In this document: positions 4,988 to 11,442 of the stretch, one piece after another | Position numbering within the stretch: the stretch's first letter is position 1 | Layout: each line of letters opens with the position of its first letter | The notes under the pieces: generated by a model | What the model was told of the DNA's origin: nothing | Database searches by the model: none | What the model saw: only the letters and a program-made list of their open reading frames with translations | IMG/VR virus record: IMGVR_UViG_3300025769_000929 | Location: 1 to 22,383 of that record | Strand: one strand, 5' to 3' | Length of the DNA: 22,383 nucleotides | Source of the DNA: a virus | Made by a program: the position numbers and the translations under genes

Positions 4988-5131
4988 TTATTTTTTAATT
5001 GCTTTTCTTTTTGCATTTGCTTTTCTTCTAACTCTAGATGTTTTTCTTTTTTGAGTTTCTTTTTTCATTATTCGTTGTTCATGTCTGTTTAGTGACCACT
5101 CTATAAACTTATCAAATAATCTTCCAATCAT
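4988..5131 (-). CDS. Very small basic protein, 47 aa
   Basis: This frame runs from ATG 5131 to TAA 4988-4990 and overlaps the upstream gene by 4 bases (ATGA). The first 20 residues form an amphipathic helix (IGRLFDKFIEWSLNRHEQRI). The rest is almost only Lys, Arg and Ala (KRKTSRVRRKANAKRKAIKK). Such a layout fits an RNA- or DNA-binding tail on a small helix, but no family is recognised. Support comes from the tight overlap and the conserved direction of all neighbours. Confidence 0.68.
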   Translation of the reverse strand: MIGRLFDKFIEWSLNRHEQRIMKKETQKRKTSRVRRKANAKRKAIKK

Positions 5132-5331
5132 TTTCTATAACCCCCGCCATTTGCTTTGTATTTTTTGGCTAACATTTGTGCTTTTCTTGCTGACCACTGA
5201 CCAGCTCTACCACCCTTTGACCCAGCCTTAATTTGATTGAATAATCTTTTACGCATTTCTGGTTTGGTATAGTTGCCAGCAGAATTGACCGTAGACTTTT
5301 TCTTTGTAGGCTTGCTACTTTTTCTTACCAC
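5128..5331 (-). CDS. DUF5872-like basic phage protein, 67 aa
   Basis: The segment KPEMRKRLFNQIKAGSKGGR with AGQWSARKAQMLAKKYK and GGGYRK matches the small GQWSARKAQ domain I know as DUF5872, common in cyanophages and other marine phages, function unknown. A TGA lies four codons upstream in frame, so the start must be GTG at 5331, which overlaps the end of the previous gene by 17 bases. The N-terminal 20 residues are a Lys/Ser/Thr tail. The charge suggests nucleic-acid binding, which is inference. Confidence 0.85.
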   Translation of the reverse strand: MVRKSSKPTKKKSTVNSAGNYTKPEMRKRLFNQIKAGSKGGRAGQWSARKAQMLAKKYKANGGGYRK

Positions 5332-5434
5332 TTCCTTTTCTCATTTTTTTAAAATCAGCACCTGTTATTTTATTTCTAGGCTTTGCAACCTTGGCTAATT
5401 TTTTTTGTTTTGGAGAATACTTTTTAAAAGGCAT
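5315..5434 (-). CDS. Very small basic protein, 39 aa
   Basis: The frame runs from ATG 5434 to TAG 5315-5317, with TAATG coupling to the 23-codon frame upstream. It begins MPFKKYSPKQKKLAKVAKP, continues with RNKITGADFKKMRK and ends in a lysine tail. This phrase (YSPKQKKLA...RNKITGADF) is familiar to me from tiny marine phage proteins, which supports it being real. It overlaps the GTG start of the next gene by 17 bases. The function is unknown. Confidence 0.75.
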   Translation of the reverse strand: MPFKKYSPKQKKLAKVAKPRNKITGADFKKMRKGSGKKK

Positions 5435-5505
5435 TACTTCTTTTTACCTTTTTTAGTTTTCTTTTTTTTTGGTTTTCCATAACCCATTTTTTTGCCATAG
5501 CCCAT
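5434..5505 (-). CDS. Tiny Gly/Lys peptide, 23 aa
   Basis: A 23-residue frame starts at ATG 5505 in a TAATG overlap with the upstream gene and ends at TAA 5434-5436 in a TAATG overlap with the next. The sequence is MGYGKK repeated (MGYGKKMGYGKPKKKKTKKG, then KKK). TAATG overlaps at both ends argue that it is translated. MGYGKK openings are familiar from marine phage proteins of the GQWSARKAQ type, so it may be a detached N-terminus or a degenerate duplicate of such a protein. Confidence 0.5.
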   Translation of the reverse strand: MGYGKKMGYGKPKKKKTKKGKKK

Positions 5506-5687
5506 TATTTTTTCCTCCAAGAATTTTTTGCTTTTGTTTTAGATTTGTTTGACAGTTCTCCAAAATGAAAAAGTCTTACGCTGCTAGAACTATGTCTTGC
5601 TCCAGAGTGCAAAGAGCCATCTGGCATTTTATGCGTTCCGCCTTTGTAAATAGTTCCATCTTTTTTGTAATGATTTACGCCTTTCAT
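5505..5687 (-). CDS. Conserved small phage protein, 60 aa
   Basis: The sequence MKGVNHYKKDGTIYKGGTHK, followed by MPDGSLHSGARHSSSSVRLF and HFGELS, is a pattern I remember as very widespread in marine phage genomes, without a known function. It is rich in Gly, His and Ser in the first two thirds, likely short beta hairpins, with a basic C-terminal helix (KSKTKAKNSWRKK). It overlaps the upstream gene by 4 bases (ATGA). The histidines could bind metal, but no clear site is seen. Confidence 0.85.
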   Translation of the reverse strand: MKGVNHYKKDGTIYKGGTHKMPDGSLHSGARHSSSSVRLFHFGELSNKSKTKAKNSWRKK

Positions 5688-5977
5688 TTTTTTCTAAATA
5701 TCCTTATCACTCTATGATAAACCATGTCTTTCATACCCTTCATGGTTTTATTATGTTCTGGCAATTCTTCCCATGCTTTTTTTCTTTCTTCCCGAGTTGG
5801 AAGGTTCGCAATGGTTTTAGGAATAGCCATCTGCATACTTAAAAGATACACCAAATCATGAAAGTTTTCATCTATATCAGACATATAGTTAATTCTCTCT
5901 TGATGAGTTTTTAGTAAACTTATTTGATTGGCGTAGCGTAGCGTATCTATTTGACCTGTTTGATCAACGTGCTTCAC
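5684..5977 (-). CDS. Hypothetical helical protein, 97 aa
   Basis: The protein is predicted mostly helical, with charged helices around a Met/Leu-rich middle (FHDLVYLLSMQMAIPKTIAN) and a basic end (MVYHRVIRIFRKK). The middle segment is too short and polar-flanked to call a membrane helix. No domain is recognised. It overlaps the DUF3310 gene upstream and the 60-residue gene downstream by 4 bases each, so it is firmly in the operon. Confidence 0.82.
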   Translation of the reverse strand: MKHVDQTGQIDTLRYANQISLLKTHQERINYMSDIDENFHDLVYLLSMQMAIPKTIANLPTREERKKAWEELPEHNKTMKGMKDMVYHRVIRIFRKK

Positions 5978-6186
5978 TTGTCAGAATACTCAAGCTCAAG
6001 CAGTAGTTCTGCATAATGAATTATTTTCTTAACATCGTCTATGCCGTTCTTATCCTTGTGCCTAACAGCGTATTTGATAATGTTAGACTCACAGTAATTA
6101 AGTTCATTGGCTTGAGCAAACTCTACTGGTTGTATTTTATATTTTTTGTAATGGGTCCCGCCTACTTGTTTTTTTGTTGCTGACAT
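5974..6186 (-). CDS. DUF3310 family protein, 70 aa
   Basis: The protein has the DUF3310 pattern: GGTHYKKYKIQPVEFAQAN near the N-terminus, then NIIKYAVRHKDKNGIDDVKK and a closing helix IIHYAELLLELEY. It consists essentially of this domain alone. The family is common in phages and is sometimes annotated as nucleotide-kinase-like, but its activity is not established to my knowledge. It overlaps the gene before it by 25 bases and the gene after it by 4. The recombination-nuclease and helicase genes lie upstream in the same operon. Confidence 0.92.
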   Translation of the reverse strand: MSATKKQVGGTHYKKYKIQPVEFAQANELNYCESNIIKYAVRHKDKNGIDDVKKIIHYAELLLELEYSDK

Positions 6187-6317
6187 TTTTCTTTCCTTTT
6201 TTCTTTTTTATTACCAAAAATTCTTTCATATCCTTCATTGTATTTTTTTTTATTTGATACCCTGTCTCTATCTCCCTTTCCACCATGCCAAGAGCCAAGC
6301 CTTTCTCTGTTTGTCAT
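6162..6317 (-). CDS. Small basic protein, 51 aa
   Basis: The frame runs from ATG 6317 (AAGGTG upstream) to TAG 6162-6164, overlapping the DUF3310 gene by 25 bases. It begins MTNRERLGSWHGGKGDRDRV, then YNEGYERIFG and a Lys/Arg/Glu tail. The pattern GGKGDxxR...Y.E.Y.RIFG is one I recall in short phage proteins, including T7-like and marine phages. The function is unknown. It lies directly between the HNH nuclease and DUF3310 genes. Confidence 0.75.
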   Translation of the reverse strand: MTNRERLGSWHGGKGDRDRVSNKKKYNEGYERIFGNKKEKRKEKCQQQKNK

Positions 6318-6326
6318 AGATGCACC

Positions 6327-6629
6327 TTAATCATTTTCAATTAACTCTTTCAACCTTTCTAATAAGTTGTATTGATTGCCATATCTCTTCTCAAACTCCC
6401 TTTTAAAAGGATGTCTTGAAACATACATATCATTGTTAACACCTTCTCTATGATGTTTGTAACAAAGTGGCAGTGTTTTAAAATGTGCTTCAGGTTTTGT
6501 TTTACCATCAATATGATGTATCTCTGCTGGGCTGTTGCATTGATAAAAAAGTTTGCAGACAATACAGCCAAAGTTAGATATAGAATCCATCCATTGTTTT
6601 TCTTTTTTATTTGGTGCTCTGCCTTGCAT
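6327..6629 (-). CDS. Ref-like HNH nuclease, 100 aa
   Basis: The sequence fits the nuclease domain of phage P1 Ref (recombination enhancement function, a RecA-dependent HNH nuclease). It has an N-terminal basic segment with GRAPNKKEKQWMDSI, the zinc pair C22-x2-C25, the HH pair H38-H39 in PAEIHHIDGKT, then LPLCYKHHREGV (C56, H59, H60) and VSRHPF (H73). P1 Ref is longer because of a disordered DNA-binding N-terminus, while this protein is the catalytic core only. It probably nicks or cuts DNA at RecA-bound loops during recombination, complementing Erf and YqaJ encoded divergently. Its start is overlapped by the end of the upstream 52-residue gene. Confidence 0.88.
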   Translation of the reverse strand: MQGRAPNKKEKQWMDSISNFGCIVCKLFYQCNSPAEIHHIDGKTKPEAHFKTLPLCYKHHREGVNNDMYVSRHPFKREFEKRYGNQYNLLERLKELIEND

Positions 6630-6765
6630 ATTCTTTAACTAAAAATTTATTGTTTTGTAAAACATATTGATCAAAATCTATTTGATCTTCATTATACTTT
6701 CTTCTTTCAGACTTACACTCTTCATACATCATTCTACAAAAATCTTTAAAGTTATCATGCTCCAT
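6607..6765 (-). CDS. Hypothetical charged protein, 52 aa
   Basis: The frame runs from ATG 6765 to TAA 6607-6609. It overlaps the upstream gene by 11 bases and the HNH gene by 23. The protein is acidic-basic mixed and helical (NFKDFCRMMYEECKSERRKY, then EDQIDFDQYVLQNNKFLVKE). Two cysteines at residues 9 and 17 are not arranged as a zinc site. No family is recognised. The overlaps on both sides and the filled gap support it. Confidence 0.68.
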   Translation of the reverse strand: MEHDNFKDFCRMMYEECKSERRKYNEDQIDFDQYVLQNNKFLVKEYARQSTK

Positions 6766-7090
6766 ATCTATTTCTCTCCATTCTTAAGTTAGCCATTTTT
6801 GTACGCCACTCTTCAAACTGCATATCTACAGCAGACTTTTCTGTTTGTAATGCATCTAGTTTTGCTTTAGCTTTAGCCACTAGCATTGATGCTTCGTAAT
6901 ACGACTCTGTAGCTTCAGCTTTTGATTTCTGTGCGTTGTATGATCTTTCTCCATCGTCTTTAGCTTGGCATAGCTCTACCCAGAATACTCTTTTGAGATT
7001 TACCTCTGCCTTAAGTACGTTTACCCTAGCCTCTGATATAGTTGGTATTATATCTCTTAGCTGTTGATGAAAGTTTTCAGATGATTCCAT
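6755..7090 (-). CDS. Coiled-coil protein, 111 aa
   Basis: Almost the whole protein is alpha-helical, with heptad-like hydrophobic spacing. An N-terminal helix (IIPTISEARVNVLKAEVNLK) is followed by a long Ala/Glu/Lys-rich coiled coil, residues about 45-105 (YEASMLVAKAKAKLDALQTE, then RTKMANLRMERN). It lies directly after the helicase gene with a 14-base overlap, so a role in replication such as a helicase loader or accessory factor can be imagined, but the sequence does not show one. Confidence 0.83.
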   Translation of the reverse strand: MESSENFHQQLRDIIPTISEARVNVLKAEVNLKRVFWVELCQAKDDGERSYNAQKSKAEATESYYEASMLVAKAKAKLDALQTEKSAVDMQFEEWRTKMANLRMERNRYGA

Positions 7091-8396
7091 AGTCTTTTTT
7101 CCTTGTTTGTTTTTTCCCGAATGCCTCCTCTTCGGGGTCTAAAAATTTTGATGTAGCTCCATCGAAGGCTAAGTTAAAGTCACCCGTTTCACCTAGGCGA
7201 TTTTTTCTAACAATTACTTCAGCCAGTCCTGTGTTTAGAGAATCATAATATTCTTCTCTGTATAACATTATAACCATGTCAGCATCTTGTTCTATAGAGC
7301 CACTATCTCTTAAATCTGAAAGGACTGGTCGTTTGTCCACTCTCGCCTCCACACCCCGATTTAATTGAGACAACGAGATTACTGGACAGCCAACGTCTTT
7401 AGCCAGCCCCTTCAGAAGATTGGAGATATAGGTCATTGAAGCCGCCCTGCTATCTGAATTACTTGGTGCTTTATTAGAAGTCATAAGTAATTGCAAGTAG
7501 TCAACGACTATTAGGTCTATATCTTTGATAGATTGTATTGCTTTTGTTTTGTTTACAAGCGTTTCAATAGTTATTGGTGACTTGTCATACACATATAAAT
7601 TTGAATCAGATAGTTTCTTTTCAATATCATTAAACTTATTCCATTCATCTGGTGTAAGATTTCCTGTTAATAAAGATTTCATTGAAAGATTAGACTCTGA
7701 GCTAATTATTTTTTTAATCAACTGTTCGTTAGTCATCTCTAATGAAAAAATTAAAACTGTTTTGCCCTTAAGTATATTGTTTGTTGCAATATTTAAAGCC
7801 CATGTTGTTTTACCCATTCCTGGTCTACCAGCAACAATAATAAGATCACCATCTTTAAAACCATTTAACCTTGAATCTATATTATGAAAACCTGTCTTTA
7901 TTAATTTTTGTTCAATAAGATTAGCGTCTTGTAGCTCTTGCTTTACAACAGACAAAATATCTTTAACTGATTTTGGTGACTCAGTATTTTTTGTAATTTT
8001 GTTTTCAATCAGCAATTGATTAACCTGATCAACCTTTTGCTCAATTGTTATTTTGTCTTCTACTATTTCAGGTATCTTCAAGGAAAGCTGCATCAACTTG
8101 TTGTTAGCGGTTTTGTCATGCATTGCTTTAATCCAATGTGTATATCCAGCCGCACTAATACAATAAGCTGATGCCTGTCTTATATCATCAAAAACAAAAT
8201 CATCGCTTATATTGTTTCTCAAGGTGACTATGTCTGATGCTTGGTTGTCTATCATTACCTCATATGCTTTTTTATACGAGCTGTTCTCAAAGTCTTCTGG
8301 CAAGAGTCCCTCCTCTTGTGCTTTCATAAACCTCTTATGATCAAGAACCATAGCCCCTAATAAATTTGCTTCCAGTTCATATATTTCTTTATCCAT
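7077..8396 (-). CDS. dnaB: DnaB-family replicative DNA helicase, 439 aa
   Basis: This hexameric helicase unwinds the fork in replication. The N-terminal DnaB domain covers about residues 1-130. The RecA-like ATPase domain carries Walker A GRPGMGKT at 190-197, the catalytic Glu in FSLEM (E220), Walker B DLIVVDYLQLL at 294-304, SQLNRGVEARVDKRPVLSDL from 343 with SGSIEQDAD, and the arginine finger segment RKNRLGETG at 397-405. The length is close to bacterial DnaB. No primase domain is fused, so priming is probably left to the host. It overlaps the initiator gene by 8 bases, the classic initiator-helicase pairing. Confidence 0.98.
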   Translation of the reverse strand: MDKEIYELEANLLGAMVLDHKRFMKAQEEGLLPEDFENSSYKKAYEVMIDNQASDIVTLRNNISDDFVFDDIRQASAYCISAAGYTHWIKAMHDKTANNKLMQLSLKIPEIVEDKITIEQKVDQVNQLLIENKITKNTESPKSVKDILSVVKQELQDANLIEQKLIKTGFHNIDSRLNGFKDGDLIIVAGRPGMGKTTWALNIATNNILKGKTVLIFSLEMTNEQLIKKIISSESNLSMKSLLTGNLTPDEWNKFNDIEKKLSDSNLYVYDKSPITIETLVNKTKAIQSIKDIDLIVVDYLQLLMTSNKAPSNSDSRAASMTYISNLLKGLAKDVGCPVISLSQLNRGVEARVDKRPVLSDLRDSGSIEQDADMVIMLYREEYYDSLNTGLAEVIVRKNRLGETGDFNLAFDGATSKFLDPEEEAFGKKQTRKKDYGII

Positions 8397-9027
8397 GTCT
8401 CCTCTCTATAATTGCGTCAAACTGGTTAATCCCTAGCATTGTTCCAAGTGTTGGCTTTCCATTCCAAAAAGATCTTATCCATTTCTTATGACCTTCTGAG
8501 TTAGCTATTTCAAAATATGCTTCCCAAAAATCATTTGATGTGAAATCTATTTTTCTCCCCGTTTTAGGAGAGACATATCCTTTTTTTGATTTAGCTATTT
8601 CTTTTAGTTTTTTATAAGGCACTACATATTTGTGAGCGTTTTGTGAATGAACATAAAATGCTTGATCACATTTGCTTTTAAAAATTTCATTTATCAAATC
8701 AATATCTAATATAAATTCATTTTTAGTATAAGCTTTAGTATTGTAGCCACCTCCCGACCCCCCATAGGCGTCTGCCGACCCCCCTAGTATTTTGTAATAA
8801 TTGCTAGTATTTTTTCTTTGGTCCCATTCTATGTGACCCATGTCTCTAAGTTTCTTTAGATTATCTTTTATAGCTGTGAGGGAAAGCCCAGTAAGTTCAG
8901 TCAACTTTTTATGGGAGGGATAAGAACAACCAAACTCATCTGAGTAATTAGCCAGAACAATAAGCAATAGCTTTTGTGTTGAATTAACCTCAACCCGTAA
9001 AACTTTTGTAATGTATTCAAGCGACAT
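8389..9027 (-). CDS. Phage replication initiator (O-like), winged helix, 212 aa
   Basis: The N-terminal 80 residues form a winged helix-turn-helix (STQKLLLIVLANYSDEFGCS, then PSHKKLTELTGLSLTAIKDN and LKKLRDMGHIEW). A Gly/Ser linker follows (residues 82-94, GGSADAYGGSGGGY), then a C-terminal domain ending in RSFWNGKPTLGTMLGINQFD, which resembles the PTLxWLL..xNF end of phage replication initiators that recruit helicase. It starts at ATG 9027 behind GAGGG and is the first gene of the leftward operon. By analogy to lambda O it may bind repeats inside its own gene (8754-8813). Family placement is by pattern, not by search. Confidence 0.85.
   Translation of the reverse strand: MSLEYITKVLRVEVNSTQKLLLIVLANYSDEFGCSYPSHKKLTELTGLSLTAIKDNLKKLRDMGHIEWDQRKNTSNYYKILGGSADAYGGSGGGYNTKAYTKNEFILDIDLINEIFKSKCDQAFYVHSQNAHKYVVPYKKLKEIAKSKKGYVSPKTGRKIDFTSNDFWEAYFEIANSEGHKKWIRSFWNGKPTLGTMLGINQFDAIIERRHG
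8754..8813. repeat. Paired direct repeats inside the initiator gene, candidate origin
   Basis: Two direct repeats sit back to back: CCGACCCCCC at 8754-8763 and 8775-8784, spaced 21 bases, then CTAGTATTTT at 8784-8793 and 8804-8813, spaced 20 bases. Both spacings are about two helical turns. The GC-rich pair encodes the Gly/Ser linker of the initiator, and the AT-rich pair follows at once. A GC-rich iteron-like pair next to an AT-rich pair inside an O-like gene matches the logic of the lambda origin. Codon repetition in a glycine linker could explain the first pair on its own. Confidence 0.45.
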
Positions 9028-9046
9028 ATTTTTCCCTCACTTGCGT

Positions 9047-9108
9047 ATATTAACTTTAATTATTAATCATTGTAAAGTATTGTTTTTAAATTAATAAAAG
9101 TTTACAAT
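9047..9108. promoter_or_regulatory. Divergent promoter/operator region
   Basis: This intergenic region separates the leftward replication operon and the rightward recombination operon. An 8-bp perfect inverted repeat, ATTGTAAA (9069-9076) and TTTACAAT (9101-9108), flanks an AT-rich core. A rightward promoter may use TTGTAA (9070-9075) and TAATAA (9092-9097, 16-base spacer). A leftward one may use TTTACA (complement of 9071-9076) and TAATAT (complement of 9047-9052, 18-base spacer). The left half-site is therefore part of both -35 candidates, so one dimeric repressor could control both directions. The composition is AT-rich, so chance matches are possible. Confidence 0.5.
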
Positions 9109-9125
9109 TCATGCAGGAGGTTTAT

Positions 9126-9749
9126 ATGAGTAATCAAAAAATATATACAGCACTTAAAAATGTGCAAAACTACATGTATCAAAACCCAATTGCAAAAGAG
9201 GGCGTTAATACATTTCAAAAATATAAATACAGGGGTATTGATCAGATCATACAATCTTTTTCAAAACCACTGCATGACAATAATGTTCTAACTTTGGTTC
9301 AGCCTGATCTTAAGGTATCAACTAAATTTCTAGATGATGGTAGATCAACATTAACTAGAATTGTTGGAACCCTTAGATTTATTTGTACTGAAGATGGTTC
9401 TTTTGTAGATAGGTCTTATGTGGGACACAGTAAGTCCCAACAGGGAAAAGATTTAGAATCTGCAAGATCTTTTGCATATCGTAACGCACTGTTAGAAACA
9501 TTCTGCGTACCCTTTGAGGGAGTGGTTGAGCCTGAGCTTGAAGGAATTGATCAGAGCTTTCCGGCGGAAGAGGAAGATGAAACAACAAGCATGGTTGAGG
9601 ACTTTACTAAAGAAATTAAAGCATGTGCAAACAAGGAAAAAGCAAAAGAAATTTATAAAAAGTATGAAAAGGTAGCCAACCTTAGTGGTGACGATGAAAC
9701 CAAGAAGCAACTTATACTAGCTTTTACAAAGGTTTATAAAAATGATTAA
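9126..9749 (+). CDS. erf: Erf-family single-strand annealing protein, 207 aa
   Basis: The protein anneals complementary single strands in phage recombination. The N-terminal Erf-type core is clear: KIYTALKNVQNYMYQ, then NTFQKYKYRGIDQIIQSFSK and a beta-rich segment, followed by GHSKSQQGKDLESARSFAYR, the usual Erf helix with a central lysine. The C-terminal part is an acidic linker (EEEDETTSMVEDFT) and a charged helix. The frame is open from ATG 9111, but AGGAGG (9116-9120) lies after that codon and six bases before ATG 9126, which decides the start. It is the first gene of the rightward operon, overlapping the exonuclease gene by 8 bases. Confidence 0.93.
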   Translation: MSNQKIYTALKNVQNYMYQNPIAKEGVNTFQKYKYRGIDQIIQSFSKPLHDNNVLTLVQPDLKVSTKFLDDGRSTLTRIVGTLRFICTEDGSFVDRSYVGHSKSQQGKDLESARSFAYRNALLETFCVPFEGVVEPELEGIDQSFPAEEEDETTSMVEDFTKEIKACANKEKAKEIYKKYEKVANLSGDDETKKQLILAFTKVYKND

Positions 9750-10680
9750 GCAAGGAACGCCTGAGTGGCATGATCAAAGAAAAAATAGAATTACAGGAAC
9801 GAGGCTACCTCGTGCCGTTAAAGAGTGTATGTGGGCAAAAGGAGACCAATGGGAGGCTTTAGGTAGAGATATCTACAGAGAGGCTCACAACCTGTCTCAG
9901 GACCCTTTTGATCAAAGAGCTATGTTTGCAATAACATATGGTAGTGACCACGAGCCAGTTGCTTTAGAACAATTAAAAAGCATGGGCTACAAAATTACAC
10001 AACCATCTTTTGTTGTGCATCCAAAACATGATTGGTTGGGAATGTCTCCAGATGGAGTAATTGTTTCTGGTAGAAATGGAAAAGTTTCTGCTGTAGAAAT
10101 TAAATGCCCACAAACAAAGCCCGTCAAAAATGTACAAGAACAAAAAAGAAACTATTGGCATCAAATGCAAATGGGTATGGAGTGCATGGATATAGATGAA
10201 ATGTTGTTTTTTCAATGGTATGAGCATGAACACTATCAAGAATGGGTTGAAAGAGATCCTAGATGGGCTGATATATATATACCAAAAGCAAAAGAATTTA
10301 TGGATTGGTATGCAGATGCGTCTAAAGATCCAAAATATATTGCTATGTGGTCAGAAACAAAACAAGAACCAGGAGTCAACTACAAACCTGTTGATGATGA
10401 TGACAATACATCACAATTAGCAGATGTACTTACCGAACTAAATGAGCTTAACGAAAGGAAAAGCTTGCTTGATAAAAGAAAGAAAGAACTTTCTGCCGAG
10501 GCTGTAAAAAAGCACGGAGGAGCATTTAGTACCTCAAGAGTGAAATGTCATATGACACAAGCTAGGGGTCGAATAAACTACGCCAGACTGGTAAAGGATC
10601 AGGATATTCCTTTTGACATTATGGAAGGCTATAGGTCAGAGGGCGACACCAGAATTTATACCAAACTACTGGAGGAATAA
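9742..10680 (+). CDS. YqaJ-like (lambda-exonuclease type) recombination nuclease, 312 aa
   Basis: This 5'-3' exonuclease would make single strands for the Erf partner. It starts QGTPEWHDQRKNRITGT, the typical YqaJ opening. The catalytic PD-(D/E)XK residues are visible: E71 in GSDHEP, D104 in MSPDGV, E119-x-K121 in VEIKCPQ, and Q143 in HQMQMGM. The C-terminal third is a charged helical extension (ELNELNERKSLLDKRKKELS) and a basic segment that might contact the annealing protein. It overlaps the Erf gene by 8 bases, the usual synaptase/exonuclease pair. Confidence 0.95.
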   Translation: MIKQGTPEWHDQRKNRITGTRLPRAVKECMWAKGDQWEALGRDIYREAHNLSQDPFDQRAMFAITYGSDHEPVALEQLKSMGYKITQPSFVVHPKHDWLGMSPDGVIVSGRNGKVSAVEIKCPQTKPVKNVQEQKRNYWHQMQMGMECMDIDEMLFFQWYEHEHYQEWVERDPRWADIYIPKAKEFMDWYADASKDPKYIAMWSETKQEPGVNYKPVDDDDNTSQLADVLTELNELNERKSLLDKRKKELSAEAVKKHGGAFSTSRVKCHMTQARGRINYARLVKDQDIPFDIMEGYRSEGDTRIYTKLLEE

Positions 10681-10848
10681 ATGACTATTAATAAAAATGA
10701 AAAAAAATCAATTAGTTCAAGGATTAATAAATCTACTTACGATAAACTAGTGTCTGCCACTAAAAAGGCTGGTCATAGGTTTTATGATCGTAAAGTTGCT
10801 TATATGGTTAACAAGATTTTAGATGACTGGGCTGATAAGGAGAAATAA
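10681..10848 (+). CDS. Ribbon-helix-helix-like protein, 55 aa
   Basis: The frame from ATG 10681 follows the TAA of the exonuclease gene directly, with GGAGG upstream. The polar strand KSISSRINKSTYDKLVSATK, then KKAGHRFYDRKVAYMVNKIL and DDWADKEK, fits a short ribbon-helix-helix (Arc/MetJ) layout, with one strand, a helix, a turn and a second helix. Such proteins bind DNA as dimers and often repress their own operons. It is a candidate ligand for the inverted repeats at 9069-9108 or 12348-12377, which is inference. Confidence 0.72.
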   Translation: MTINKNEKKSISSRINKSTYDKLVSATKKAGHRFYDRKVAYMVNKILDDWADKEK

Positions 10849-10849
10849 A

Positions 10850-11110
10850 ATGGCAGAATTTGATAATAAAAATCGTGGTGCGATTTGGAAAAACGATAAA
10901 AAAGAAACTGAAAGACATCCTGACTTTAGGGGTGAGCTTAATGTGGATGGAGTAGATTTTTGGGTAAGTGCGTGGAGAAGAGCTCCAGGTGCTCCAGAAA
11001 AAGCACCAGCCTTAAGCTTTGCTATAACACCTAAAGATAGTCAGAGTATTAAACCAAAATCTAATGAGGTGTTTCCAAAGGACATCACAGAAGATGACTT
11101 ACCTTTTTAG
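10850..11110 (+). CDS. SSB-like protein with acidic DLPF tail, 86 aa
   Basis: The protein begins AEFDNKNRGAIWKNDKKETE, then HPDFRGELNVDGVDFWVSAW, a small beta-rich fold, and ends DITEDDLPF. That end copies the acidic C-terminal tip of bacterial SSB (DDDIPF type), which docks SSB partner proteins. ATG 10850 follows AAGGAG at good spacing, and the longer frame from 10823 lies inside the previous gene. Placed among Erf and exonuclease genes, it most likely coats or manages single-stranded DNA. It is far shorter than SSB and I do not see a canonical OB-fold signature, so the fold is uncertain. Confidence 0.85.
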   Translation: MAEFDNKNRGAIWKNDKKETERHPDFRGELNVDGVDFWVSAWRRAPGAPEKAPALSFAITPKDSQSIKPKSNEVFPKDITEDDLPF

Positions 11111-11118
11111 GAGGAACT

Positions 11119-11442
11119 ATGGGTAAAATTGTAACGCCTGGTGGTGAAGAGGCTGTAAAAAATATCACCTTAAATGTGGATGGAGAGGCTAGAGAGTATG
11201 AAGTCGATAGCCTATCTAAAGAAGCAATTAATCGTTTGAATGTTCTTAACTTTCATTCAAGCAACATTATGCCTTTGCTTACTGAAATTATAAGGCTTGT
11301 ACAATTAGGTAATCAAGTTGATCAGAATCAGCTTACGGGTCTTCTCCCAGAGAAGTACACGGTTGTACAACAAGCTGAAGATGCGGTAGAATCAGATACA
11401 AAGAACACAAATGGAGCTGGTTCATCTAAAGAAAGCAAATGA
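11119..11442 (+). CDS. Hypothetical acidic protein, 107 aa
   Basis: It starts at ATG 11119 behind AGGAGGAAC. The N-terminal half (NITLNVDGEAREYEVDSLSK, then EAINRLNVLNF) resembles a short phage domain in which a beta hairpin with a DGxxYxVDSLS-like motif precedes a helix (DUF6447-like, from memory). The C-terminal 30 residues are disordered and rich in Glu, Asp, Ser and Asn. It ends in an ATGA overlap with the next gene. The function is unknown, and the operon context is recombination. Confidence 0.83.
   Translation: MGKIVTPGGEEAVKNITLNVDGEAREYEVDSLSKEAINRLNVLNFHSSNIMPLLTEIIRLVQLGNQVDQNQLTGLLPEKYTVVQQAEDAVESDTKNTNGAGSSKESK

Noticed and set aside
7525-7887. 120-residue plus-strand frame
   Set aside because: It is antisense to the helicase ATPase domain, with a hydrophobic pattern typical of reversed coding sequence.
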